Below are positions 23,401-29,968 of a DNA stretch of 64,000 nucleotides, in pieces. How positions within the stretch are numbered: position 1 is the first letter of the stretch; the number at the start of each line of letters is the position of its first letter. The translations under genes and the position numbers were made by a program. Source of the stretch: Leishmania donovani (lineage: Eukaryota > Euglenozoa > Kinetoplastea > Trypanosomatida > Trypanosomatidae); contig NC_018257.1 in the NCBI RefSeq assembly GCF_000227135.1, positions 627,777 to 691,776 on the forward strand, written 5' to 3'. The notes beneath the pieces are model-generated. The model made no database searches, had not been told where the DNA came from, and saw only the letters and a list, made by a program, of their open reading frames with translations.

Positions 23401-25155
23401 CTAAAGCCGAAGGCGAAGTCGATGCTGACCGTTACGTATCAGCCGGTACGGCCAACATCCACCGCAGCGGCAGCAGCGGCCGCCAAATTCTACAGCAACG
23501 CCTCGAATGACCTCGTAACCGATGTACTGTCGTCGAAAGACAAGGCAACCCTCTTCATTCCTCTTCCCGACGGCACTGGGCGATGCGTGGCACTGGAGGG
23601 CATCGCCGAGGCGGCTGGGTCGGCCGGCCCGGTGCAGGAGTACGACGGTGTTGTGCAGGTCAGCCTACCTCTGTACTTCCAGATTCGCAACTGGTCCACG
23701 ACGGAGATTGCCCGCTTCCGCCGCGAGGTGGAGTGGAACTCGGTGACCCGGACGGGCGACAACGATTCGGGCCAGCTGTCTGAGCGGATTTCTACCCTGA
23801 TCCATGTCGAGGGTGACGACGTCGGCGATGGTGGTCGAAAGGGTACCTCGAGCGCGCGCTCCGGGCGGCCGAGCAACCGAAGCGGAACAGCGCCGAAGGC
23901 TCCCCCGGCGCAGAACGCCATCGAGGTTCCTCCCGGCGCGTCTCGAGAATCGGTGCTGACAGTGACCCCTTTGTGCGAAGGTGTGTACAAGGGCACGGTG
24001 CGCTTTGTGCCGGTCGACGGGCCTAGCGACGCCGCGGCGGCTGACGTTGTGCAGTTCTACGACTTTGTCATCCGCGTGCGACCTGTGGAGGTATCGGTGC
24101 CGACGACTGTCGACCTGCATGCAGCCCTCCGAGAGCTGGCCAGCTTCGCAATTCCGCTGACAAATCCGCTATCGAAGCCAGCTGTCTTCAAACTCGAGGT
24201 AGGAGCTGCAGACGGCACCGCATCACCGACAACCGCCGCCGCGAGCGCAGCCCCGGAAACGTTCACGTTTCCGCCGACAGTGACGGTGCCGGCGCACACG
24301 CACGCGGAGGCGCTGGTGCAGTTTTTCCCTCTTATCCCGAAGCCGCCGGCGACGGTGCGGTGCACTGTGACGTCTACTGAACTAGGCAGCACCACCGTCT
24401 ACGACTTTCGGCTGTTGAACACCTGCGATGTCGCGGCCCCGGAACGGATGACTCGACTGGTCTGCCCTCTGGGGCAGCACACGAACTTCGTCTTGCGCTT
24501 CAAGCACTATTCCAAGACAAACACCGAGTTCTCGATCCGTGTCAGTGGCGAGACGCTGGGAAAAGGCACGGCAACATTCACGCGAGTCGGCGCGGGCGGT
24601 GGCGGCAGCCAAGCAGCTGTGGTGAAGGTGAACGCCTGCCCGCAGCCGCCAGCCACCTCCACGTCGCTGGTTTCCAAGGGGCAGGATGTCGCGGTGGAGT
24701 TCAGCTACGAGCCCTCTGAACTCGGCGAGGCGGTTGAGACTATTGAGTTTGTCTCTCCTGTCGCCGGCACCTACACGTTTCCGATTGTGGCGAACTGCAC
24801 ACTGCCAGAGCGCCAGGGTCCATTCGTGGCGCGCTTAGGCCAAAATGTACAGCTGCCCTTCAAGAACGTCTTCAGCGAACCGGTCGCGGTCACGGTGACG
24901 TCCGACTCGCCGTTCTTTGTGCCGTCGCGCAAGACGGAGACGATCGCGGCACACAAGACGGCGAACGTGATCGTACACTGCAAGCCGGAGGATGGTGTCG
25001 AGGTGATTCGAGGTCGAGTCACCATCACATGCGTGCCGCCTGGCAAGCCGGCGCCAAATCAGACGCAGCAACCGATACAGTGGGTGTACTACGTCGAGGC
25101 AGCGAACTCGAGTGACCGAAGCAGCTCCGTGAAGCAGTCCAAGGCCAAGAAATGA
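8476..25155 (+). CDS. HYDIN: HYDIN-like giant axonemal central-pair protein with embedded P-loop kinase-like domain
   Basis: A 5559-aa protein, close to the ~5100 aa of vertebrate HYDIN. Most of it is a long series of beta-sandwich modules of the ASH/MSP type. Each carries a typical 'FG-V....-V-L-N-S--P-F-W' opening and an 'I-P-SG-I-PG----I-V-F-P' closing, for example near residues 560, 700, 1440, 3000, 4350 and 4800. Midway, a Walker A GPPCSGKTT (residues 2160-2168) starts an adenylate-kinase-like domain with a DVDEV block and a charged helical segment to about 2450, as in other HYDINs. Ala/Gly/Ser-rich linkers separate modules. HYDIN is a C2b central-pair projection component. Depleting it in T. 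brucei is reported to disturb central-pair positioning and motility, so a flagellar location is expected. The ATG at 8476 is the first in the predicted transcript. The frame is intact throughout, and open frames on the opposite strand are shadows. Confidence 0.93.
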   Translation: MRSSSPETNVRKAAVSTFSGPSSAPLTRLQKRFSSHAASAGREKAAALPAGIAAAVVGTSASFAATGSSLRKRSASKVGLAPHRPANAKCDSVVRVPPTHRQTNKWSAGTATLDALSTRQSPHAASACSPSFPFDVYPTQIFFDLFAANRTYTATLELRNHTTANTHVRVDRPSSCSGFELSAPHGAESSSKVAPGLSVIYTVVFSPTSNLKDYETQLVVRAESGEAITVPVRAYASRGQLQLPAALTLREAPVKGTSCTPLFLRNTSEQSCAWRAMVFDVSSVASEAMAKDTSYSPSSHFSITPSYGVVESLCGGGDGTAVTVAPVTLHFHPHPSMAAASTFGAVLRFFLGPEGDVVQDVQLSAQAVELTGIALEQTVVTLADTYVTTERQTVVRLRNDSDNTVHFAWKSSYRGSRESDGDDDGSVAGDDAEFGGDGAASGGMTGSCAEKRMSDLTATADSSVYNGSSGGDGRQHQLHQPFHDYSTMRDDYTGDEAFRIEPLSGVLYGHGVREFTITFNPSVAVLYESIAFLDVTGLENRLPLTLRGHGLGPQCTLEYSRLEIGDVYLNALHEYEVSMENISSIECQYVIMPPLPVLPASAAAATTAEPATSTSLTDFSSKFRFTPSHGTLGPGEIVKLRIELQSDRIGSFSEVFRVHMQGAVEEVPLLLKGRVLGPHFQCSVEELVFGNVSYNMTHQRTMQIANTSPIPMHYTLRMPDECTYADDLIISPATGVIAPMATQTVTVTLHSCTVGNYDTALLVEVADVGDVLEAIPLKATCMVPPLFTNATELSFGGVFVGYPSTLNVAVLNNSALTGMFEFALVGGGALSDVVAVELPVSAEHEDGVHWISPHQTMQMPVTMTALRPGKLHFSIALRVLGMDPAVAPPQTILVSAVASGTHVEMQPSTFQFGTVDVLRAEVKELTLKNTSPVPAPFSLVFDRYGGLPATASSAAAASVAAEATLPFPREPVFTVEPAGGVLEPHSTLTVRIRAKPDEAMVFSDTLRLCHSPASHSAAAAEETAVAVGNKPTVTVKVAGKGIPIVSERPVADVKLGDVLTTALVAETITLHNYGRREQEVQWQSTHNAKTKERDLPPAFSYKPERSVIPAGGALTFTLSGGSDEPGVRTETFTLKQSGTFKEILRSTVSATFTVPTLSCSTRAIHFDFANTEQLQALDAPSAASLVKSLTMKNITSKTLAVSLRIRHAATASSSPSPPPAGASSAAANGVPFELEGPSTITFAPGDSYVVGIRCNPLYRRDFTSHTTKATVQFSFAHHARKEHVSLSATLRFPALVMNPSARLEFGSVLRNTEKRRTIVLSNPSADLPARFEWALQPQPGNSATAAPKAAGEGDVKAAEAQYTGDKSALRTIKAGDEAAAAAARCFDIVPYTGMLLPGESRSINVTYQGAECGTALATAVCRVHGGPTYTVVVHATSSVVQARCDRTEINFGRLPFYESATQSVMLSNSTLVPVTWDVDLRSIRHPECVHVSPVSGELREKARLLITFTPTVPDAFEETLWVRIGHLDPQPIHLRGSGYMNRLMITTTSSTASAVENEVVVYRAPFSAFTEALQYVESRLASSQLRSVYASRSVTPLTTTLATAASASESASNAPAPPTWVQREWPTLEAERLAFCRAVCEAQASEHRCSVSPNGAIGPPLFLAPHALRRNSVTAVCSKDGTGAGTHKFVLARYVVDFGHLTRHDMRKVTLRLTNPSATEVVSAMLDSKELEHLPVSAVPMKGIKVGPLETTTLTLVMDATKPESLVRHGQNRYEFAIDVKHGPAIVVECRCYVATPTLRTAEKEVRFGPVLLGKVKVLPLVLTNPEAVPCPWRVTCKEEASSDMTASTAPRGHWLRDEQSYTPAGLVAAEPRGSIRSRRAAPASQFWVKKDHGVVEASGTTTIAVYFAPNCIAAEDGMGASEDRGSAPATATLRFRCGKGSAESVLTVKLIGSAFQYKVSLSTTQLQLPVVRPHQVVHESVTLTNNEEHPVEVYSLDLDTQHMHEIKLLRRAIEVNPDHEIFLPHLEAGSRLPDALLESIFARLHAASESLKEAPPAADLEAAEEALVGAPAAACKGAKTSRGQSVSAASRASSSNSKGGRREKGKSGHQSAAAASGGIEKGLHSELAAADDIAGQDQGAIDGCTAASMAKPSVVLLVGPPCSGKTTLAKQMVEWADAGSVIHVDVDEVIRREADRDDTADGAVARFLLSQLADRQLKSVPVTADDAAATGDAVAASYIACAPKLVRDALEGHLNRCIADHATHSAAGAASLVESRDFAASKPRKLLFLFDGLGCTVLQNPWRLFELLKETCDALHIPLQIVSLAVSTPMSGVRRAEALEAHHAARATAASLTLLSEAAFEALDKEAREDYTRRLKHFNDCRRDLRAAQQLKRNYMAQLPHKTVQQETEEAFTKAQMDLQQALALESTMRSARKGKAAAGAGRGAAQAAEGAKKLRELKWSDLDAATQFREWYTRFLTKYGTPPKPEGGDDSAIGAATARASAAGPPLKGAAAVAAAAAAEERANCWAAVVRVSAETETPSEVARVVELQLVQGDTETSSHTGAATTTLALPTLSPPLTTVVVATSSSAASGEGQLSVSARETDAPPAASSMAAVVESSHSPATAAAVAATSAIGEWLYLNKRRLRFWGNEALGGSRGVASVLGRPSSGEEVLAAKASTAVPTVAGVAETHTPLDAAGLPFATDAFHAGSAAVTREARYVHFFSTLEREVIPAKKSCGRGKTVPAVVQQEEELTRWWLPPKSSVTLTLEFCGDHVGPYTEKCLFGVVGTLQQLGLTVSTTVALSDISRDPKDIFPVIKARGMSISGGVEAGQRASKVYIPSRKLFDFGPLLIPPPPVPKSRRRSIEKVGTGSSSSIGGSGRSGNAGGGNYIHSSKAPFQHDGTLGEETLTFVNREASEAEVTLSFLNEKEKTFVVTPTSFVLKPGASQQVSLRATPEKVGDFTNTLLACIKDNPLPWRTDVTCMGARPTLTVNGCKDLEVNFGRLVLNRSVTKSFSLVNEGPLPLQWRLVPVLDGMTTRGPGGGGSGVGGAASGAAAAAAAQLPTELQCSALEGVIEEGGTYTLNMTFAPTHPCFYTRSMLFTVSYPGHPHQVLYESLPVIIKAEGYDVVLEWTREIHLGVLHVGEEKHDTIRILNKSPYEVGYQLKLPKRLQKSVTLSSPSGTLRGMVGFKDAAVVNIDIVARLEKEGELPAKLSLIEVAFFDVDRKELLYPVQSIPVTGEAWYTKYAVQPPSVSFGSCLIGQPRESTFELRNTGVFPLEYVLFNYRDAAAEGSANENVADASTAGGAAVAAAPALHAPSAGAKNQIKAAKGSEMDVIVGAFKCSPCRGIIPVGGAQIITVSTVPRKQSRTRETIGVRVVQSGPELERYGTPVEVSAYPALPSIAADLTSSADVETIFEEQRVVYRLDQLAKGVCAYSKEERVFSFGTTLVGQRSEERFRIANSSPLPCTIVAHLEGASVTGTSGNSGSGNAARGNASVASSGNKPVTGGGGGGGASAAAGGAGKVEGFDLSLDGSGASPAQTRMTTVKMVLPPYESRFLTIGFTPGSLRRFQAQIVAVAESAAISSDDMAEAGQELRFGLCGEGTLPSVEVEVPPRLSSSAVPWGSSGGRKSSGACAGSMERMHRRTESGGSTSSNERKRGLRRSGGGSGGSTSPSVYGSADGYSTSSGVAEVLELPLAHVGAVASRSFTLRNIGCVTAKVHLELMTPGGDDYGTPNSALKITTRGGTGGTAVKKQRGALAHHRAELFVPAGQSEVVELTYAPTQVETTTTRMRVLLRDNPFEEKEVHILAYSFDSPISFDGIDPSSPDHYDIGDCWIGVDKSCTFTVRNNTDSLVRYDWQYPDAVVRMVPSVGHLSAGATRTITVVVRSESQNLNQVARCTIQVQSIQLLTNALGGGLVHSSIGDGGAASGGTGSGATPVSGATNAAITEWDNSMQSPKWVLREDDTAASAIAAGAHSAAATAALLSTAASMVGRRNLKQVLEPLPEPPYAVVDAVNVMQSLTLRYHCSVPAYQCQLVDAATGAVTDLKAISFEQTYLMQKRVAIVRVINTGSVGLPLTYDIATSGEEDGAPTRTASQQNLKSPHARRGDSGALAAGVVSGASLFTPAVEGDAGALHESPGYTAPTADFAVVPSPTSRAASTIPVGTHLDLHVEFTPRAVGLIMAELILSMRHSDPAEMRVPLQGVAECPLVHFNVPPTTYSDTRSMAGISGAAYRGQGTVVVEFLARGLHTKATVKFPVMNPTATTYSYEWVEEGMGRGASANGGASGGSVSPFRCLTPMGTIAAGRQAEATFEFYADTLGVRESAWSFQIPGRAAIPFVLVGTAVEPNVYFHASKVIFGHVQVGTQVEQTVVLENCDDVPFSFSWDKFSMEGTSSFLSVRPLRGTIAPHERLLVTVTFSPQDEVEYNVPLRCTVKRSSVPLSINVKGVGVSVHDSLQVEPIEDGAEPTLMVRGQPLFLNLDRVQVNSTVERRFALRNTGAYPFQYSVEAPENSSVSVEGMEGKIAAKQTGVIVFRYHPTCEETLKQCRLLFRIEGKVAYKVGIKATAYMPRLQLSFDHYDFGPRFILAYNNGSATAASGVAMTVLQLTNLESEVVSVDCSVSAHNVWCRLDSTTLVVRPKESARLRLTFVPPEARQYNDNLRLCFNALHTVLVPITGEGVVPRVEVVNPFAKLGIVRIGETRQMEVKLMCLSKIPTPISFAQSIDDDLLQKGFSVSLPERTPAAAAAATPLAIMLKPKESATVVLSFAPTQRMGEFSREVKMLVCGVEVPFLSVSGSCADAEVHLDTSALSFRDVVVGASASRRVSILNSGDISQKFSWLSSLQKLRPQGEWSIFPSSGYVRAHTELSCELRYTPSLPSRGNTKAAAAPASSALMQQILTVELDSSPGISLTIESNCVTRPAATETVHFACRARETDVKMIEVYNPTEETWTTEPVLDNSLWTCPAQLTLKPKAKSMLTVTYQPVRPTSTAAAAAAAKFYSNASNDLVTDVLSSKDKATLFIPLPDGTGRCVALEGIAEAAGSAGPVQEYDGVVQVSLPLYFQIRNWSTTEIARFRREVEWNSVTRTGDNDSGQLSERISTLIHVEGDDVGDGGRKGTSSARSGRPSNRSGTAPKAPPAQNAIEVPPGASRESVLTVTPLCEGVYKGTVRFVPVDGPSDAAAADVVQFYDFVIRVRPVEVSVPTTVDLHAALRELASFAIPLTNPLSKPAVFKLEVGAADGTASPTTAAASAAPETFTFPPTVTVPAHTHAEALVQFFPLIPKPPATVRCTVTSTELGSTTVYDFRLLNTCDVAAPERMTRLVCPLGQHTNFVLRFKHYSKTNTEFSIRVSGETLGKGTATFTRVGAGGGGSQAAVVKVNACPQPPATSTSLVSKGQDVAVEFSYEPSELGEAVETIEFVSPVAGTYTFPIVANCTLPERQGPFVARLGQNVQLPFKNVFSEPVAVTVTSDSPFFVPSRKTETIAAHKTANVIVHCKPEDGVEVIRGRVTITCVPPGKPAPNQTQQPIQWVYYVEAANSSDRSSSVKQSKAKK

Positions 25156-27137
25156 GGGGCTGCAGGCGAGGCTGTGCGTGAGGAGGGCATCTTTCTTTTC
25201 GCTTCCCGTGCGTCTAAGTGCGGCTGCACGTGCCCTGCGATGAGAGACGTGCCCCTCGTTCCCTTCCCTCTCCTCTTCGACTCCCTCTTTGCTTTGCGGC
25301 TCACTAGTTGTTTGCCTTCTTAGTTGTGCCTTTCGCTGATGGGACTTTCGTTGGTTGGTCGTCTTGTTGTGGTGCACGCATCTTGTCGTGGGCGTAGGCG
25401 CCTTTTGATGGGAGCTGAGGCCGGCGCCATCGTGGAGGGGAGAGGATCGCGTACTTGCTAACATCGACCCTCTGGATCTGGCCACTCGATAAGCACGAAA
25501 TAGTGCAATCACTGCTCTGTTTTTCTTTTTTTTTTTTTCAAAAAAAAAAAAAGAGGTGTGGGGTCACAGGATGCTTGAGACGAGTGCTAACATCTTGAAG
25601 TGGGGCTACACCTTGTGACGTCATCGTTCGCCTCGCTCGCTTGCCGCCGATTGTCATCCCCATTCTCTGTCTTCAGTAGCCTTGTCATTTTCCGAGGTGC
25701 AGCACGCAGGAAACATTGTTTTCTTTCTCCGAGTGAGTAACTCGTTATTTGCCATGGCATGAGTTGGCGTGTTCATGTCGTCTTTCTGTCTTTATTTTCT
25801 CTCTTGGCTGCTTTCTCTCCGTCGTGATTCCTTCGCCTGCTGCGCTTTTCCGTGGCGGGCGTGAACGGCCCCCACTGCCTTACGCGCACACCTGCGCACC
25901 CCGCGGCAGGTTTGCATGCCCCGCTCCCTCCCGCACTCCCTGCCTGTCTATTTTTCTGTCTCTCGGCGTACACACGCATGCTTTCAGTTTTGTTTCCATG
26001 CCGCAGCGCCGCTTGCCTTCGCCTTTCGCGCCTGCCCTGTGTCTACGTGCGTGTGTGTGTTCTTCGTTTTATGTGTATGTACATATGTGTGTGTGCTTGC
26101 TCCTGTTGTGTGTTGTGCTTTACCATTGATGTACATGTGATGTGCGGGGGCGGAGACAGGGATTCGGAGGATGGGGCTGAGGATGACGCACACGTGATGT
26201 GGTGAGGCTTGCCGTCTCTCTTGCCTTTTCCTATCGCTCCTCTTCATCTCTCTCTTCCCGCGTGCAGAAGCGGGACTTTGCCAGGCACCCCGCCCCTTTT
26301 CTCGTTCCCTCTTGTAGTTAGATTCGACCACGCACACAAATAACAAAGAAACAAGAACAAGGATGTATTATGAGTCACAGTGTGTGCGCTCTGCCGAGCA
26401 AACGTGCAGTGGGGGCTGCCATAGAGAGCAGAGGCGATGTACACAGCTGATGGCACGCCGGCAGGGTGAAGCTGTGGTGTGGTGTTGCAGAACATGCGTG
26501 ATGCCTCACGGACGACCTTTCCGACGCCGTCTTTTCACCATGCTGTGGCGGCACCCACGGCGTGCACACTGAATACAGTTGTTGGCCACCATATGTGCCA
26601 TCTGGTGGGAAGGGGGGAGGGAGGAGGAGGGGAGGCAATCAGCCCCTGATCCGATGGAAATGGTTCCTTGCCGTTTTCTTCGCATCACCATGCGCTGCCT
26701 TCATCCGGCAGGTAGGAGTACTTTGGTTCCACGCTGGGATGCCCTTTTCTCTCCATCTTCCAAACCCCTCGTCGTTCCGCTGCACTCTCACTGACTCTGT
26801 ATCTTATTGCGTTCCTTTCACGTCGCTTTTCCCATCTTGTCCATCTTTCTCATGAAACAAGTCCACACGTTCGCGTGCGGTGATCAAGGCAGAGAGGTCG
26901 CACCAACATACGTCACCGGTTTCCTGGTGGCTGTCTTCTGTGGTGCGCGTGCGCTCTTGCGCTTCTTTCTTCGTAATTCATAAGTGGCGAGCGGACAGTA
27001 AGCTGTCGAAGCCCCTGTAAGACGTGAAGCGTCCTTCGCTACCACAGCATCCTAATCGACGGCATCATTGATAGCCGTAACCACGAGACCCATTACTGCG
27101 CCCGTCCTTTCCTTTTTTGTTTCTGTCTCTGCTCAAT
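25156..27137. other. Intergenic region between HYDIN and SF3a60
   Basis: No gene is supported. It contains a perfect T13-C-A13 palindrome at 25526-25552 and pyrimidine-rich DNA from ~25760 to ~26130. The tract at 27108-27134 runs directly into the SF3a60 start codon. A purine-rich patch (GGGAAGG type) lies at about 26608-26637. Confidence 0.6.
25526..25552. repeat. Perfect T13-C-A13 inverted repeat
   Basis: Thirteen T, a single C, then thirteen A, about 370 bases after the HYDIN stop. The arrangement is symmetrical, so it puts a T-run on both strands. It could mark a 3' end region, or be an A-tail/T-tract junction left by insertion. The function is unknown, and homopolymer lengths may suffer from sequencing error. 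Confidence 0.75.
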
Positions 27138-29003
27138 ATGCAGACCAACGTGCTGGAGCGTATCCGGGCATTGGAGGCAGACATCGAGCGCTGCATCGAC
27201 TCCATCGTGCAACAAGACCTGTTTGCAGCGTCCATCGAAAACGAGAGGCACCGCATTCTGCTCGACCACTTCACTCTGCAGCAGGTTGGAATCGTCCGTT
27301 CCACCGCGGAGAAGCTGCTCGACGTGTACTTGGACGAGGACGACATTGTGCAGGTCCAGAATGCGCCGGCGGAGAGCCCCGACGACATCGCGGCAGCTGT
27401 AAAGGAGTTCGAGGCGAAGATCGCCGACATCCGCGAGTATCACCACATCTACCGCGATCTGCCACCCGTAAAGGATGAGCTCGCCGTGCCTAGCCCAAGG
27501 CTGCTCGATGACGTCTTCACCGTCCACGAACGCTACGGGGCCTGCTTCGATATGGACGCGCACTACAACCGCTACAGCGCCTTTATGGTGCACACAAAGA
27601 CGCTGGCGGAGGGGTGTGCTACGGCGTCGGCGGAAGTAAAGAAGGAGCTGGCCCCGCTGTCGCCGTCCTCAGTTCTCAAGTGGTCGTCGATGTGGCCTGG
27701 TCGTTTGGACTTTTTCAGCTTCACAAAGGCGCTGCCGCAGCTGCTGCTTCACGAGGTCGAGGCACACCGCAAGATTGTAGGCTTTGCCCTCTACAAGCCC
27801 TTTGTTGCGGAGCTGCTCGCCTACCTGGAGGGCTTCTACCGTCGCATCCATCCTCTTAAGCCAGCTGCGTTGGAGCGTCTCATGGCGGATGTGGAGAGTG
27901 ATGCGGAGAAGTACTGGGCGTCCCTTGTGGAGGCCAAGGCAGAGGTTACGAGCGTGACGGCGGCGGCGGCCGCATCCACTGAGGATGAGCAAGTTGATGT
28001 GCAAAATGTAGAAGACGAGCGAGCGGAGGAGAGGGAGACAGGCGGTGCAGCAGCGTCGTCGTCCAATGGCCAGACGGCAGCGCCGGCGCGCATTGCGGTC
28101 GAGAACAAGGTTGCCTGCGGACTTGCGATCCCGCCATCGCTGCGACAGCAAGTCAAAAAATTTAGCCTGTGGCCGTTGCCCTTGATAGAGAAGCTGATAG
28201 AGGACGTGGGACAGGCGAGCGGCACCTCTGACGGTGCCGCGGCGTCGACGTCCAAGTACCCCACAAGCGTCACCGACGTGAAGACGGTGTGCCTCATGGA
28301 GGCCAAGGCCGCCGCTCTGCTGCAGTCGCTCCTCTACACCACTTTGGAGACGACCAACAAGTCGCTTTTGCGCGACTACAGCCGCACCTTAGAGGAGCTG
28401 GAGAATGACCGCGAGGTGGCCGAGCAAGAATTCCTCGACTCATTGGAGGAGGTGCGCAAGAACTCGGCAGACACGATGGAGGGTACCGTGGCCCACGCGG
28501 CGGAGTATAACTTGAAGCTCGCTCTCGAGGACAGCAAAGGCAGTCGCCGTGGCCGGCACGGAAAGGCGAGTGCGCCGGCGCCCGTCTCGCCAGCCCCGGC
28601 TGCACCAGAGCTGCCGTTAGAGGAGGAAGAGGAACAGCTGATCGGTGAAAACGGCGAGCCCATTCCCCGCTGGCTCGCACAGCTGCATCAGCTGGACAAG
28701 ATGTTCCGCTGCGACGTGTGCGGTGGCACTATCTACAAGGGCCCGAAGGTGTTTCGCGAGCACTTTGGCGCGGAGCGCCACGCGGAGGGTCTGCGCCGCC
28801 TCGGCGTGATGCACCGCCTGAAGAGCTACGAAGGTATCACTTCCATTCGACAAGTGGTCGAGATGCGGGAGCGGCTCACCGGGGGAGAGAGCGGCTTTCG
28901 AAAACGACTGCGAGACAACACCGACAACGAGGAAATCCAAGATGCTCGCGGCCACGTGGTGACAGCAAAGGAGTATCTTCGCCTGCAGCAGCGTCGGCGC
29001 TGA
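27138..29003 (+). CDS. SF3A3: Splicing factor 3A subunit 3 (SF3a60/Prp9-like)
   Basis: Component of the SF3a complex of U2 snRNP, needed for branch-point recognition; in trypanosomatids this serves trans-splicing. The 621-aa product is longer than human SF3A3 (501 aa) because of an acidic/Ala insert at about residues 270-315 and a Thr/Ser-rich linker. The C-terminal third is diagnostic: a G-PIP-WL--LH-L lead-in, then a matrin/U1-type zinc finger with Cys525, Cys528, His542 and His548 (CX2CX13HX5H) containing the GPK-F--HF---RH pattern, then a segment ending with a G-VV---EYL-LQ match to the family C-terminus. The N-terminal helices and the LLAYLEGFYRRIHPLKP block also match. ATG 27138 is favoured over the TTG-opened extension because its N-terminus aligns with the family. 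The pyrimidine tract abuts this ATG (see findings). Confidence 0.92.
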   Translation: MQTNVLERIRALEADIERCIDSIVQQDLFAASIENERHRILLDHFTLQQVGIVRSTAEKLLDVYLDEDDIVQVQNAPAESPDDIAAAVKEFEAKIADIREYHHIYRDLPPVKDELAVPSPRLLDDVFTVHERYGACFDMDAHYNRYSAFMVHTKTLAEGCATASAEVKKELAPLSPSSVLKWSSMWPGRLDFFSFTKALPQLLLHEVEAHRKIVGFALYKPFVAELLAYLEGFYRRIHPLKPAALERLMADVESDAEKYWASLVEAKAEVTSVTAAAAASTEDEQVDVQNVEDERAEERETGGAAASSSNGQTAAPARIAVENKVACGLAIPPSLRQQVKKFSLWPLPLIEKLIEDVGQASGTSDGAAASTSKYPTSVTDVKTVCLMEAKAAALLQSLLYTTLETTNKSLLRDYSRTLEELENDREVAEQEFLDSLEEVRKNSADTMEGTVAHAAEYNLKLALEDSKGSRRGRHGKASAPAPVSPAPAAPELPLEEEEEQLIGENGEPIPRWLAQLHQLDKMFRCDVCGGTIYKGPKVFREHFGAERHAEGLRRLGVMHRLKSYEGITSIRQVVEMRERLTGGESGFRKRLRDNTDNEEIQDARGHVVTAKEYLRLQQRRR

Positions 29004-29968
29004 TCACCACGCTTGGCCAGCTCTCTCCCCTAAAACGCGGCGCGACGGCTCACAAAGCGAGAGAAGAAGAGGCGGCTTTGGGCAGGAAGAGGAGCCGTGG
29101 TGCGCTTGTGGTCATGCCACACACCGCCTGCTTGGCAATGAGCTTGTCTTGTGACGCTTCGCTTGCTGCACGCGGAGTGCGTTGCCGTGACGATGAGATG
29201 AGCACCTGCCGAGTCGGAAAGAGCTCCGACGCACCTGTGCGAGCTCGGGGTTCTTCGATGTATTCCGCTTGCTTTCTTGGTTGATGAGAGTGGTGGCGTG
29301 GTGCGCAGGTTCGGCGCCGCCTGCGAAGAGTAAAGAAAAAAGCAAAGGGATCAGCAAAGAAGCGCACATGCCCCTTCACGCCTGCCCCTGGGTGAAGAGA
29401 ATGTAATGGGAAAGCGGCGCAATCGGTTCGCAGGACTGTACCTACGGGGCTGCAAGAGGAGGGCCTACGGAGGCGGCGCCATGCTGATGCGAACATCATG
29501 ATGCCCCGCAGCTGCTAAAGGCCTCATGCTTGCCGATCCCTGTTTCTCGCACATCCAGTATGCACGTTCACACAAACAAACGGAAAAAGGGCTCCTCAAC
29601 GTGCAAGTGCCTGCAAATGTTTCGAACTCTGACACCGTCCACGCGCCTTTTTCAAGTGTTTGCGTCGACATATCTCCCGCGTCTCTGTTTCCCCCTTTTT
29701 TTCTGATGCTGTGGGTCTTTTGCTGTGGGTGCCCTCCTGCCTTCTCCTACTGTACACAGACATATATATATATATATATTGTTTTCTTAACGCCTGTCCT
29801 CTGCCTTCTTGACCACTGCCTTACCTGTGTCTACACGCACATACACACACGTCTATGCATTTAGTAGCTGCAGCTTAGGTGGTTGCAGGGCCTTCAGAGC
29901 AGAAGACGTCCACAAGCGTCTGCTTTCTTTTTTTTTCTTCCGTCGCCTTCTGCATCTCCTGCGCACAC
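29004..29968. other. Intergenic region between SF3a60 and the next orphan gene
   Basis: No gene is supported. An (AT)9 run lies at 29762-29779. Pyrimidine-rich stretches at 29640-29710 and 29917-29960 are candidate splice tracts for the gene that follows. Confidence 0.6.

Noticed and set aside
8476..25155. Many open frames over 100 aa antisense or out of frame within HYDIN
   Set aside because: They are shadows of GC-rich coding sequence. The HYDIN frame is intact from end to end.
29879..29968. N-terminal extension of the 822-aa gene beginning at 29879
   Set aside because: It opens with GTG and translates the pyrimidine tract; the first ATG is 29969.
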